Source: an uncultured Clostridia bacterium
GTDB lineage: Bacteria > Bacillota > Clostridia > Christensenellales > UBA1242
DNA length: 64,000 nucleotides
Assembly: GCA_944350015.1 (NCBI GenBank)
Contig: CALVNW010000006.1
Coordinates: 1-64,000, forward strand
Reading direction: 5' to 3'
Shown in pieces: positions 1 to 8,055 of this stretch (the stretch's first letter is position 1; the number at the start of each line of letters is the position of its first letter). The position numbers were made by a program, and so were the translations under genes. Under the pieces are notes generated by a model, which was not told the DNA's origin, searched no databases, and saw only the letters and a list, made by a program, of their open reading frames with translations.

Positions 1-351
1 TCAATATTGCGAGTGTTGCTTTTATATTACTATGCAAGAAAAAACAAAAATGCACCAATAGAATGGATTTTTATATTATCGTCATTATATTTATTAGTTG
101 GAGTGATATTTTTTAATAGTTATTATGATATAGTGGTAATGATAACACCAATTTTATTTACAATTGCAATGTGGCTAAAGAATATGCAATTTGTAAGGCT
201 TATGTTATTAATACCAAATGTAATCTTAGCAATATATGCGATATTGTTTAGAGCATACACAACAGCGGTGTTAAATTTTATAGAATTAATTACAATAATA
301 ATAGCCTTAATAAAATATAGCAGGCAAGGAAAGACTAAATTAGGCAATTAA
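1..351 (+). CDS. YgjV-like inner-membrane protein, C-terminal part (5' end outside window)
   Basis: The reading frame is open from the first base of the window, so the start of the gene is probably missing. The visible 116 or so residues hold at least three hydrophobic segments separated by short polar turns, ending in a basic tail. The pattern of a Trp-Leu-Lys-Asn turn, a long hydrophobic pair and a final helix before a Lys/Arg tail resembles the C-terminal half of the YgjV family of small membrane proteins, whose function is unknown. An internal TTG at position 7 could serve as a start but has no visible ribosome binding site. The family call rests on recognition of pattern, not on a search. 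Confidence 0.55.
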   Translation, partial: SILRVLLLYYYARKNKNAPIEWIFILSSLYLLVGVIFFNSYYDIVVMITPILFTIAMWLKNMQFVRLMLLIPNVILAIYAILFRAYTTAVLNFIELITIIIALIKYSRQGKTKLGN

Positions 352-359
352 TATTGTTT

Positions 360-599
360 TTAGTTATAAATATCAATACCTTTGAAGTAATCACAATCAA
401 AAAATTCAGCTAAAGTCATACCAAAAAATTCAGCAATTAAGTATACGGTTGATAATTTTACGTCTTGCTTTTTGCCTTTGAAAAGATTATATATAGTTGT
501 TTTATTCAATAGCGTTTCTTTTATTAATTTGTATTGTGATTTGTTATTTTGTTTTAATAACTCACTAGTTCTTAGTGCTACTGCTTGTGCTAAATTCAT
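360..599 (-). CDS. XRE-family transcriptional regulator (79 aa)
   Basis: A single helix-turn-helix domain fills the protein. The recognition region (KTTIYNLFKGKK) sits near residues 33-44, and the C-terminal helix pair ends in the AEFFD motif common in small XRE regulators. It follows the second XRE gene after a 17-nt gap on the same strand and has its own AGGAG site, so the two probably share one transcript from the divergent promoter at 875-996. The two proteins are clearly related (AEFFDCDYF against SEFFDSPLF), which suggests a local duplication. A DNA-binding role is very likely. The target is inferred to be the mirrored operator upstream. Confidence 0.85.
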   Translation of the reverse strand: MNLAQAVALRTSELLKQNNKSQYKLIKETLLNKTTIYNLFKGKKQDVKLSTVYLIAEFFGMTLAEFFDCDYFKGIDIYN

Positions 600-616
600 T
601 TTACTCCTTTTATTTA

Positions 617-862
617 TTACTCAATTTCAAGTTCGTCAAAGTCAAATAATGGGCTGTCAAAGAACTCGCTGACCGAAACACCAAGCGCCTTAATTATCAA
701 CGCCATAGTTCTAAAGTTTGAAGCTTTAACTCTTCCATTCATTATGCTATTCATTGTACTATGATAAATACCTGTTAGCTGTTCTATTTTATATTGTGTC
801 ATATGTTTTTGTTTTAAAAGTTCTCTAACTCTAATTGAGAATGCTTCATTAAGTGTTTTCAT
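617..862 (-). CDS. XRE-family transcriptional regulator (81 aa)
   Basis: Small helix-turn-helix protein of the Cro/C1 type: helices around residues 8-20, 22-30 (TQYKIEQLTG) and 33-42 (HSTMNSIMNG), followed by a dimerisation-like helix ending SEFFDSPLF. The start ATG at 862 has a strong AAGGAG site. It is the first gene of a two-gene leftward unit and faces the SLOG gene at 1008. Both promoters carry the same 18-nt arm in opposite orientation, so this protein is a good candidate for an autorepressor that also controls the SLOG gene. That regulatory link is inference from the layout. Confidence 0.87.
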   Translation of the reverse strand: MKTLNEAFSIRVRELLKQKHMTQYKIEQLTGIYHSTMNSIMNGRVKASNFRTMALIIKALGVSVSEFFDSPLFDFDELEIE

Positions 863-874
863 ATTTTACTCCTT

Positions 875-996
875 TTTGACTATTTTATACTATGTATAAT
901 ATATCATACGTATTACAAAAAATATGTAGTATAAATTAGCCATTTATTTGTTTTTTTAAATAAATATGCTATAATATGTAGTATAAAATAGTCAAA
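875..996. promoter_or_regulatory. Divergent promoter with mirrored operator arms
   Basis: An 18-nt sequence at 875-892 (TTTGACTATTTTATACTA) recurs as its exact reverse complement at 979-996. Each copy lies 3 nt downstream of a -10-like hexamer: TATTAT (901-896, minus strand) for the XRE pair and TATAAT (970-975, plus strand, with TTGTTT at 948-953) for the SLOG gene. A further partial copy of the core (ATATGTAGTATAAA) lies at 922-935. The arms cover the predicted transcription starts of both genes, the position expected for repressor binding. Arms, spacing and symmetry are seen directly. Binding by the XRE proteins is inferred. Confidence 0.75.
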
Positions 997-1007
997 CGGA
1001 GGATTTT

Positions 1008-1541
1008 ATGAATATTATCGAAAGAATTAAGCAAGAAATAGAAAAACAAAATCGTATTGCTTGCTGTTTTACGGGACCAAGAAGTCAAAAGTTGCCTTGG
1101 GGTTTTAATGAACAGGATAAAAGGTGTTTGAATGTAAAGGATATGACAAGAGAGGAGATTGTGAAGGCAATAAAAGAAGGCTATAGTGTTTTTATGTCTG
1201 GGATGGCAATAGGATTTGATATGATTTGTGCTGAAATTGTTTTAGAATTAAAAAAGCAATATCCTAAAATCAAATTATATTGTATTATTCCTTGCAAAGG
1301 GCAAGAAAAGGTTTGGTCTAAAGAGTTACAAATAAGATACCATAATATATTAAGAAAAGCAGATAAAGTTAATGTGCTTTATAACACTTATAGTAGAGAG
1401 TGTATGTTAAATAGAAATAAATATATGGTAAACAATTCGGCTAAGTTAATAGCTCTTTATGGTGGAAGCGGTGGTGGTACAAAATTCACTATAGATTATG
1501 CCAGAGAGCAAGGTCTTGATGTCGTTATTTTAACACCTTGA
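1008..1541 (+). CDS. SLOG-fold (YpsA/DUF1273-like) protein
   Basis: 177-residue Rossmann-like protein. The N-terminal FTGPRSQKLPWGF segment matches the opening strand and loop of the DUF1273/YpsA family, followed by the glycine-containing SGMAIGFDMICAE motif near residues 64-76 and a C-terminal nucleotide-loop-like GGSGGGTKFTI around residues 151-161. SLOG-fold proteins are thought to bind nucleotides or ADP-ribose-like ligands. Close relatives occur in phages and conflict-type islands as well as on chromosomes (family knowledge). The start at 1008 has a GGAGG site. It is a single gene facing two XRE regulators, so it may be tightly regulated cargo. The exact ligand is unknown. Confidence 0.8.
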   Translation: MNIIERIKQEIEKQNRIACCFTGPRSQKLPWGFNEQDKRCLNVKDMTREEIVKAIKEGYSVFMSGMAIGFDMICAEIVLELKKQYPKIKLYCIIPCKGQEKVWSKELQIRYHNILRKADKVNVLYNTYSRECMLNRNKYMVNNSAKLIALYGGSGGGTKFTIDYAREQGLDVVILTP

Positions 1542-1567
1542 CTGTAAAGATTTCACCATCTTTGCTC

Positions 1568-1596
1568 TTGACAGACAAAGGCGCATATTGTATAAT
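1568..1596 (+). promoter_or_regulatory. Consensus sigma-A promoter for the DUF4116 gene
   Basis: TTGACA at 1568-1573 and TATAAT at 1591-1596 with a 17-nt spacer, a perfect match to the vegetative consensus. The predicted start of transcription is near 1603, about 18 nt before the ATG at 1621. A weak AT-rich hairpin (AAAGAT/ATCTTT) lies just upstream and may end the SLOG transcript. Confidence 0.85.
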
Positions 1597-1620
1597 TGAT
1601 TTAATTAAAAAGAGGTGGGT

Positions 1621-2592
1621 ATGTCTGAAGATAGTGGTCTAATTTTGTCAGTTCTTTTAAAGCAAATTAATTCTTATCTAAACCATTTAGAAAATCGTTA
1701 TTCAAGCAACGAGACAAATGAAAATATTGAATTTGGAACGGTAAGTGTTACATTGGATGACATTATAAATAATTGCGGAAAGGCCCGATTAATAGATGCT
1801 AATATTTTGAATTCTATAAAATGCAAACTAGGTGAGAGACTTGACACTTTGGTATATATGATAAAAGAAAATCCATTAAATTTGCAATATGCTAGTGAGC
1901 AGTTAAGAGATAATGCCGATGTTGTACAACTTGCAGTGTATTATGACCCAGAGGCTATGCAGTATGCTTCAGATAGATTAAAAAGTGATAAAACTATGGC
2001 GATGTTTATGGCAAAGCTTTATCGCGTAGAAGGTTTGAAGTATATGCATCCTTGGCTTAAAAATGATGAGCAACTTGCTTTAAAACTATTAAAGATGAAT
2101 GGTTATGCTTTAAAATATCTTTCTGACAGAATAAAAGATTCTCGCAGTTTTGTTAATGAGGCATTGCAGACAAGCCCATCGCTGTTTTTCGAACTTCCAA
2201 CAAAAAATAAAAATGATTTAACTCTAGCAGAGATAGCTTGTGAGCGAGACTATCATTGTTATAAAGCAGTGACTAAAAAGATTAAAGAAAACAAACCATT
2301 AGCACTTAAAATGATGCACTATTGCTATAAACTCTATCCATATTTATCTAAAACTATGCAAGAAGATAAAGATGTAATAAAGGCATACAAGACTGAACTT
2401 TTAAAGATTGAAAATGACAATGAATATCGTGAATTAAAGGCAGATGTCGATGCTTACTTGTGCGCAAACCTATTTAATACACGATTAATTTATATGAAAG
2501 ATAAAGAAGAAATTGAAAAATTTATAAAATTGTATAGCATAGACAAACAGCAAGAGCAGGCATTGAACCAAATAGCGTCTGAGTTGTTTTAG
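1621..2592 (+). CDS. DUF4116 repeat protein
   Basis: About 323 residues. From roughly residue 75 onward the protein is built of repeats of about 35-45 residues, each with a motif like LQYASEQLRDN, MQYASDRLKSD, LKYMHPWLKND and LKYLSDRIKDS, followed by a helix (VVQLAVYYDP, LALKLLKMNG). This is the signature of DUF4116, a helical repeat of unknown function often found in variable numbers in host-associated microbes. ATG 1621 is preferred over the in-frame GTG at 1615 because AGAGGTG (1611-1617) then sits at a usable distance. It has its own strong promoter and no partner gene. Location appears cytoplasmic, with no signal peptide or membrane segment. Confidence 0.75.
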   Translation: MSEDSGLILSVLLKQINSYLNHLENRYSSNETNENIEFGTVSVTLDDIINNCGKARLIDANILNSIKCKLGERLDTLVYMIKENPLNLQYASEQLRDNADVVQLAVYYDPEAMQYASDRLKSDKTMAMFMAKLYRVEGLKYMHPWLKNDEQLALKLLKMNGYALKYLSDRIKDSRSFVNEALQTSPSLFFELPTKNKNDLTLAEIACERDYHCYKAVTKKIKENKPLALKMMHYCYKLYPYLSKTMQEDKDVIKAYKTELLKIENDNEYRELKADVDAYLCANLFNTRLIYMKDKEEIEKFIKLYSIDKQQEQALNQIASELF

Positions 2593-2670
2593 TAAGAACG
2601 TGAGATGAGTGAAATAAAGTGAGCGTAAATAAATTGTAATGATTTGACCTTGCTATGAATATAGTAGGGT

Positions 2671-3396
2671 ATGAGAAAAATACATTTTGGCGTAATAAAG
2701 GTTAGAAGATGGGCAAGCAATCTTGCCATTGCACTTATAATTGCGGTTGTTGGTGGCTTTGCAATTTTTGCGGGGGTAAATGTTGTACCGACAACATCAG
2801 TAAGTGGTGTATACTACAATGGTGATACAACTAAAAATAATGTATCGCTTATGATTAATGTCTATTGGGGTACAGAATATCTTGACGCAATGCTCGACAT
2901 ATTAAATGAGAAGAATGTTAAAACGACATTTTTCATTGGTGGCACTTGGGCGGTACTAAATGAGGAATATTTGCAAAAGATTTACGATGCAGGCAATGAG
3001 ATAGCAAATCACGGCTATCATCATAAAGACCACGACAAACTTGACGAGCAGGGCAATATTGAAGAGATTACAACAACTCATACTATTGTCAAGGAGCTAC
3101 TAGGTGTAGATATGAACCTTTTTGCTCCGCCTAGTGGCGCCTATGACAAGCTTACAGTTTCGTGCGCGCAGGAGCTAGGCTATCACACAATTATGTGGAC
3201 ACGCGACACAATCGACTGGCGTGACCACGATGCAAATTTGATTTATCAGCGTGCCATCAAAAACGCAAAAGGCGGTGACTTAATATTGATGCATCCAACT
3301 GAGGCGACAGTCGAGGTACTACCAAAAATTATAGATTACTTCCAGCAAAATAACTTTAATTTAACCACAGTTTCACAGACGATTGGACTTGTTTAA
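2671..3396 (+). CDS. Polysaccharide deacetylase-fold protein, PdaB-like, first catalytic motif lost
   Basis: 241 residues: a membrane anchor at about residues 14-38 followed by a NodB-homology domain. The metal-site His motif is kept (NHGYHH near residue 110), as are an RxPxG-like APPSGAYD, a WTRDTIDW segment and a final LILMHP. In the usual TFDDG motif this protein reads MINVYWG: by alignment to the downstream TTFF strand, both aspartates are replaced (Asn and Val). Active family members need those residues as base and metal ligand, so classical deacetylase activity is doubtful. Membrane-anchored homologues of this kind are linked to spore cortex formation. Little Shine-Dalgarno sequence is visible. 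A terminator follows directly. Confidence 0.8.
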   Translation: MRKIHFGVIKVRRWASNLAIALIIAVVGGFAIFAGVNVVPTTSVSGVYYNGDTTKNNVSLMINVYWGTEYLDAMLDILNEKNVKTTFFIGGTWAVLNEEYLQKIYDAGNEIANHGYHHKDHDKLDEQGNIEEITTTHTIVKELLGVDMNLFAPPSGAYDKLTVSCAQELGYHTIMWTRDTIDWRDHDANLIYQRAIKNAKGGDLILMHPTEATVEVLPKIIDYFQQNNFNLTTVSQTIGLV

Positions 3397-3426
3397 AGAA
3401 TGAGATAGCTTCCTCATTCTTTTTTT
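3397..3426 (+). terminator. Rho-independent terminator after the deacetylase-fold gene
   Basis: Perfect 8-bp stem AGAATGAG (3397-3404) with CTCATTCT (3413-3420), an 8-nt loop and six T residues. It begins at the base after the stop codon. Confidence 0.9.
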
Positions 3427-3698
3427 GTAATTTGATGAGTTTAAATAAAAATTAAAAATGAGGCTTTTAAATTTTTATTCTTAGCTGTTATGCAAAAGTT
3501 TTGTTTTTATAACATAATAGACTATTTTATCGATTAAATAATATGCTTTTGTTAAGATTGTGCGCTGTTTTATGTAAAAATCATTTTACAAAAAAATCCA
3601 TAATAAAACAAAAATATTTGTTAAAATTTATCCTAGCACTTGTGAATATTTTTCATTTGTGCTATATTTAATATATATTGATATAAAAAAGGACTGAT
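3427..3698 (+). promoter_or_regulatory. AT-rich intergenic region with ftsK promoter at 3640-3668
   Basis: 272 nt without a supportable gene. Near its end lies TTGTGA (3640-3645), a 17-nt spacer and TATATT (3663-3668) preceded by an extended -10 TG. The predicted start is about 3675, leaving a short leader with AAAGGAC before ftsK. Nothing else structured was recognised. Confidence 0.6.
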
Positions 3699-6600
3699 AT
3701 GGCAACATTTCAAGTTAATAAAAACAATTCTAAAAAGAATGTCAAGAAGATAGTAGGTTGGTCACTGCTTGCATTATCAACCATCGTGTTTTTATTCTCT
3801 GTAACCTCCATTATACCAGCTTTGCAAGACTTCTTTTTAGGCATTTTAGGCATTTTTGTTTATCCACTTACAGTGCTTGGCTTTATCATCTCGCTTGCAC
3901 TATTAAACAATAAAAAATATGTTATGCCAAAGAGATATGCAATCTTTCTGTCGCTCAGTTTGTTTTTCTTTTTGACTATCATTCAGCTTATCATTGTAGG
4001 CTCGCCAAGCGGACTAAACTATGGTCAATATCTTGCTTTAAATTATACCAAAAAGTTCACGGCGGGCGGTATGATAATTGGTTTTATACCATCAACATTT
4101 GCCTATCTTATGGGGCTCCCTGCCACCTACGTTATTCTCGCGCTCGCACTTGTTGCCTGTGTAGCCTTTTTTGTTGAGGCTGTTATTTCACTTAAAAAGA
4201 CAGGTAACCAGCAAAAGCCAATCAAGCTTCAGATAAGAGAAAAGCAAGAAAAAACCGAAGTTGTCAATCCTAGAGGTGTAAACAAGCATTATGAGCAAAT
4301 TAAGCCTATAAAGCAACCAAATGTTATGTTTGATGGCAACCGTCAAGAGGAAGAGAAACGACAGCTCTCGGCAAGAGAAAAACTAGGGCTTGTTGGAAAG
4401 GGTTATACAAATAACGAGCCGTTTGAGGTTAAACTTCCGCAAGATGATAAAGAGGAGATTAAGAATAGCAAAGTTCCAGCTGGTATGACAATGAAAGAGT
4501 ATCTCTTGTCACCGCCAAAAGTTGATATGGATAAGTTTATGGAGCATAAGCCAAAACAGAGGCAAACTCAGTCATATAGTGCAAACAGCTATTCTCAGCA
4601 AACTCAAGCAATGCCAAACAACAACGTTTCATTAAAAGAGATTAACAAGAATGTTAGCGACCTAAAAGACAATGACACAATCAAGCCTTCCTCATATGTT
4701 CACGAAGAGAGCTATGATTTGTCGGCTGGTCAGCCAATTCGCAGGGGCAATTTGCCAGACGTCAAGCCTGAAGAGATTACAAGTGAGGCGGAGGACATCA
4801 TAAGGTCAGTTGTAGAGCAAGAAAAGATTGAAAGGGAGGATGACCTCAATAGCCAAGATGATTTTGATGACAGTATTGTTAGCGACGAGCGTGATTTTAT
4901 TGACTATAGCGCTCTTGAAGAAACGCCAAAACGCGAAGAGAACTTTAATAATTTTTCTCGTGACAATGGCTCTTTAAATAGAGATAGAGACAATCCTTTA
5001 ACGAGAGATAGACAGCAGTTACCAAATAATAGCGTAAATCTGTCACGCGATAATTCACTTGCAAGAGATAACTTTAGCCGTGATAACAACTTTGCTCGTC
5101 AAGAGAGTTTAGATAGGGCAGGTATCTCACAAGAAGGGCAAAACAATCTTCCAAATAGGCAAGAAGCATCACCAGATAGACATAGTTTTGATAGACAAGA
5201 AAGTCCACAAAAGCCGGTTGACGAGATTGAAAGAAGAAAGAGATTTGTTCAGCTTGACGAGGATAAGCCTCAAGAGAAAATCAAGCCATACAAATACACA
5301 AAGCCACCGATAGATTTGATTACAACAAAATCTGACGACCTCTCAACCATCAATGAAGAGATACCAATGAAGAGGGTGGCTCTTGAAAATGCTCTTGAAA
5401 ATTTTGGCGTGCCTGCAAAGGTGCAAAATGTGGTCATCGGACCAACTGTAACGCGCTATGAAATTGAGATGCCAGAGGGTATATCAGTTAAAAGGATACT
5501 TTCTCTTGATGCCGATATTGCCTACGCGCTTTCGGCAAATGGACAGATAAGAATTGAGGCGCCAATTCCAGGGCGTAGCATAGTCGGTATCGAAGTGCCA
5601 AACAGTAAGGTGGCAAAAGTTTCGATTAAGGATGTGCTTCAATCTAAAGAGTTTATTATGTCGCCATCTCCATTGACGTTTGCCCTTGGTAAAGATATCA
5701 CCGGCAATGTAAAGGTATGCAACCTTCAAAAGATGCCACACCTTCTTGTTGCGGGAACAACCGGTTCTGGTAAAAGTGTATGCTTAAACTCAATTATCAT
5801 TTCCTTGCTTTTTAAGGCGTCACCAGATGAAGTTAAATTCATTATGATAGACCCAAAACAAGTGGAGCTTTCAATGTATGAGGGCTTGCCACACTTAGTT
5901 GTGCCAAAGGTTATCACAGACCCAACAAAAGCCGTCAACGCACTTCAGTGGACAGTTGACGAAATGGAGCGAAGGTTCAAACTGATATCAGAAGAGCGCG
6001 TAAGAAATATTGGCGAGTACAACAAACTTGACAAGGTAATTCAAAACAGAGTCAAAAAGATGCCATACCTCGTTGTAATTTTCGATGAGTTTGCCGACTT
6101 TATGGCGGTTGCCAAGAATGAGATAGAGGATAAGATTAGACGTATCGCACAGAAAGCGCGTGCTGCTGGAATACACTTGATACTTGCAACGCAAAGACCA
6201 TCCACCGATGTTGTCACAGGCACACTTAAGGGTAACCTTCCATCAAGAATTGCCTTCAAGGTTGCAAGCAGGGTGGATAGCGAAGTTATCTTAGGCTCAA
6301 CAGGCGCCGAAAAACTGCTTGGCTATGGTGATATGCTCTATAAACCATCAGATGCCGAGCCGGCAAGACTCCAAGGGTGCTTTATCGACACACCAGAAAC
6401 CAAGGATATTGTCAATTTCATCATCCAAAACAATGAAGAAGTTTTTGATGAGGAGGCAAACAACGCCATCAACAATCCAGGTAAATCAAGTAATGGTGGC
6501 GGGGAAAATAACGGCGTAGACCCACTTCTTCCACAGGCGCTAAAGATTTGCATTGATAATGGCGTGGCGTCTACCACTATGGTTCAGCGAAAGTTATCGA

Positions 6601-6740
6601 TTGGCTATCCTCGTGCTGCAAGAATTGTTGACCAAATGGAAGAGCGCGGTTATATTTCAAGTGCAGAGGGTGCAAAACAGCGTTCAGTTTACATTACAAT
6701 AGATGAATTTTATTCAATTTTCGGAGATATTTATGACTAA
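3699..6740 (+). CDS. ftsK: FtsK/SpoIIIE DNA translocase
   Basis: 1013 residues. The N-terminal 160 residues contain about four membrane segments. A long polar linker follows (roughly residues 165-545). The RecA-like motor has a Walker A GTTGSGKS at 686-693, a Walker B region VVIFDEFADFM, and the conserved ILATQRPSTDVVTG and LLGYGDMLY segments. A C-terminal winged-helix gamma domain (last 65 residues) normally reads KOPS/SRS DNA sequences. It moves chromosomal DNA through the division or sporulation septum. The linker includes a low-complexity stretch (about residues 415-475) of repeated SRDN, LTRD, LARD and FSRDN units, which is unusual. rimO overlaps its 3' end by 8 nt, implying translational coupling. 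Confidence 0.96.
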   Translation: MATFQVNKNNSKKNVKKIVGWSLLALSTIVFLFSVTSIIPALQDFFLGILGIFVYPLTVLGFIISLALLNNKKYVMPKRYAIFLSLSLFFFLTIIQLIIVGSPSGLNYGQYLALNYTKKFTAGGMIIGFIPSTFAYLMGLPATYVILALALVACVAFFVEAVISLKKTGNQQKPIKLQIREKQEKTEVVNPRGVNKHYEQIKPIKQPNVMFDGNRQEEEKRQLSAREKLGLVGKGYTNNEPFEVKLPQDDKEEIKNSKVPAGMTMKEYLLSPPKVDMDKFMEHKPKQRQTQSYSANSYSQQTQAMPNNNVSLKEINKNVSDLKDNDTIKPSSYVHEESYDLSAGQPIRRGNLPDVKPEEITSEAEDIIRSVVEQEKIEREDDLNSQDDFDDSIVSDERDFIDYSALEETPKREENFNNFSRDNGSLNRDRDNPLTRDRQQLPNNSVNLSRDNSLARDNFSRDNNFARQESLDRAGISQEGQNNLPNRQEASPDRHSFDRQESPQKPVDEIERRKRFVQLDEDKPQEKIKPYKYTKPPIDLITTKSDDLSTINEEIPMKRVALENALENFGVPAKVQNVVIGPTVTRYEIEMPEGISVKRILSLDADIAYALSANGQIRIEAPIPGRSIVGIEVPNSKVAKVSIKDVLQSKEFIMSPSPLTFALGKDITGNVKVCNLQKMPHLLVAGTTGSGKSVCLNSIIISLLFKASPDEVKFIMIDPKQVELSMYEGLPHLVVPKVITDPTKAVNALQWTVDEMERRFKLISEERVRNIGEYNKLDKVIQNRVKKMPYLVVIFDEFADFMAVAKNEIEDKIRRIAQKARAAGIHLILATQRPSTDVVTGTLKGNLPSRIAFKVASRVDSEVILGSTGAEKLLGYGDMLYKPSDAEPARLQGCFIDTPETKDIVNFIIQNNEEVFDEEANNAINNPGKSSNGGGENNGVDPLLPQALKICIDNGVASTTMVQRKLSIGYPRAARIVDQMEERGYISSAEGAKQRSVYITIDEFYSIFGDIYD

Positions 6741-8055
6741 AGATGAGCTTAAAGGTAAGATTATTTCTGCCATAAGTTTAGGATGTGACAAAAATAAGGT
6801 CGACCTCGAAAAGATGCTAGGGCAACTAAAGGAGTATGGCTTTACAATAACCGATGAGGTAGAAAGTGCCGACATAGTTATTGTAAACACCTGCGCCTTT
6901 ATTCAACCTGCACAAGAAGAGGCTATAATGAATATACTTGCTATGGAAAAACTTAAGGACAGTGGCAGAATTGAAAAAATTATTGTTACCGGCTGTTTTC
7001 CAGAGCGGAATTACAATAGTTTTAAAGAGAATTTTCCTAAGATAGATGCCTATTTAAAACTTAGCGAAAACGACACGATTTGCCAAACGATAGAAAAACT
7101 TTATGGGCTTGAACCAAGCAAGCCAATCAAAAAATATGAAAGGGTGCTGACAAACAGTCCATCTTATGCATATTTAAAGATAGCTGACGGCTGTGACAAT
7201 GTATGTTCATACTGTACAATTCCAAGGATAAGAGGTAGATACAAAAGCTATCCTATAGACGACCTTGTTGACGAGGCAAAGAACCTTGTGTCAAGAGGGG
7301 TGAAGGAGATAATATTAGTTGCTCAAGACCCAACGCGTTATGGCGAGGATTTATACAAAGAAAACTGCCTCATAAAGCTATGCGAAAAGCTTAGCAAGAT
7401 TAAAGGGCTTTTATCTATAAGACTTCACTATGCCTATCCAGAAAAGGTCAGCGATGAGCTTTTAGATTACATTAGCAAGAATGAAAAGATGTGCAAATAT
7501 CTTGATATGCCACTTCAACATATAGATGATGAGCTCCTTAAAAGTATGAGGCGAAAATTAGACGAGGAAGCTACAAGGGCGCTACTTGATAAAATTAAGA
7601 CAAACTATCCAGAAATAGCCTTGCGTTCAACTTTTATTGTTGGCTATCCTGGAGAAACCCGTTCTCAATTTAAAAAGCTTTATAATTTTATAAAAGAGAC
7701 TAGGTTTGATTATGCTGGCTTTTTCCCGTATTCAAGAGAGCCTAATACCGCAAGTTATTTTATGAAAAAGCAGGTGCCAAATATTATCAAAAGGATGAGA
7801 TTACATAAAATAACAAAACTGCAAAGGCAAATAGCTAAAGAGAAAGCATTAGAGCTTGTCGGACAAACAATAGAGGTTTTAGTTGACTCGTTTGACAGTC
7901 AAAGCGGAGAATTTTTGGCTCACAGTCAAAAAACCTCTCCTTTAGTTGACTTTAATGTTCGATTTGTGGATAATGGTAATGTAGAATGTTACACATTTGT
8001 ACAAGTTAAAATCAAAGATTTTGATGGAAGTGATTATATAGGGGAGGTTTTATGA
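6733..8055 (+). CDS. rimO: Ribosomal protein S12 methylthiotransferase RimO
   Basis: 440 residues. The N-terminal MTTase domain carries three cluster cysteines (SLGCDKN, VNTCAF, VTGCFPE). The radical SAM motif is CDNVCSYC followed by TIPRIRGRY, the RimO-specific version. A C-terminal TRAM domain (about the last 65 residues, from VGQTIEVLVD) is present. The enzyme adds a methylthio group to an aspartate of ribosomal protein S12. ATG 6733 was chosen because GGAGAT precedes it at proper spacing. An upstream in-frame ATG at 6703 has no such site and lies deep inside ftsK. The stop overlaps the pgsA start (ATGA). Compare miaB in this window, which lacks TRAM. Confidence 0.95.
   Translation: MTKDELKGKIISAISLGCDKNKVDLEKMLGQLKEYGFTITDEVESADIVIVNTCAFIQPAQEEAIMNILAMEKLKDSGRIEKIIVTGCFPERNYNSFKENFPKIDAYLKLSENDTICQTIEKLYGLEPSKPIKKYERVLTNSPSYAYLKIADGCDNVCSYCTIPRIRGRYKSYPIDDLVDEAKNLVSRGVKEIILVAQDPTRYGEDLYKENCLIKLCEKLSKIKGLLSIRLHYAYPEKVSDELLDYISKNEKMCKYLDMPLQHIDDELLKSMRRKLDEEATRALLDKIKTNYPEIALRSTFIVGYPGETRSQFKKLYNFIKETRFDYAGFFPYSREPNTASYFMKKQVPNIIKRMRLHKITKLQRQIAKEKALELVGQTIEVLVDSFDSQSGEFLAHSQKTSPLVDFNVRFVDNGNVECYTFVQVKIKDFDGSDYIGEVL

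Noticed and set aside
1..2660. Prophage remnant
   Set aside because: XRE regulators and a SLOG gene are suggestive, but no integrase, structural phage gene or attachment repeat is visible.
6703..6735. Upstream ATG for rimO
   Set aside because: No Shine-Dalgarno sequence and a 38-nt overlap with ftsK. ATG 6733 has GGAGAT at proper spacing.
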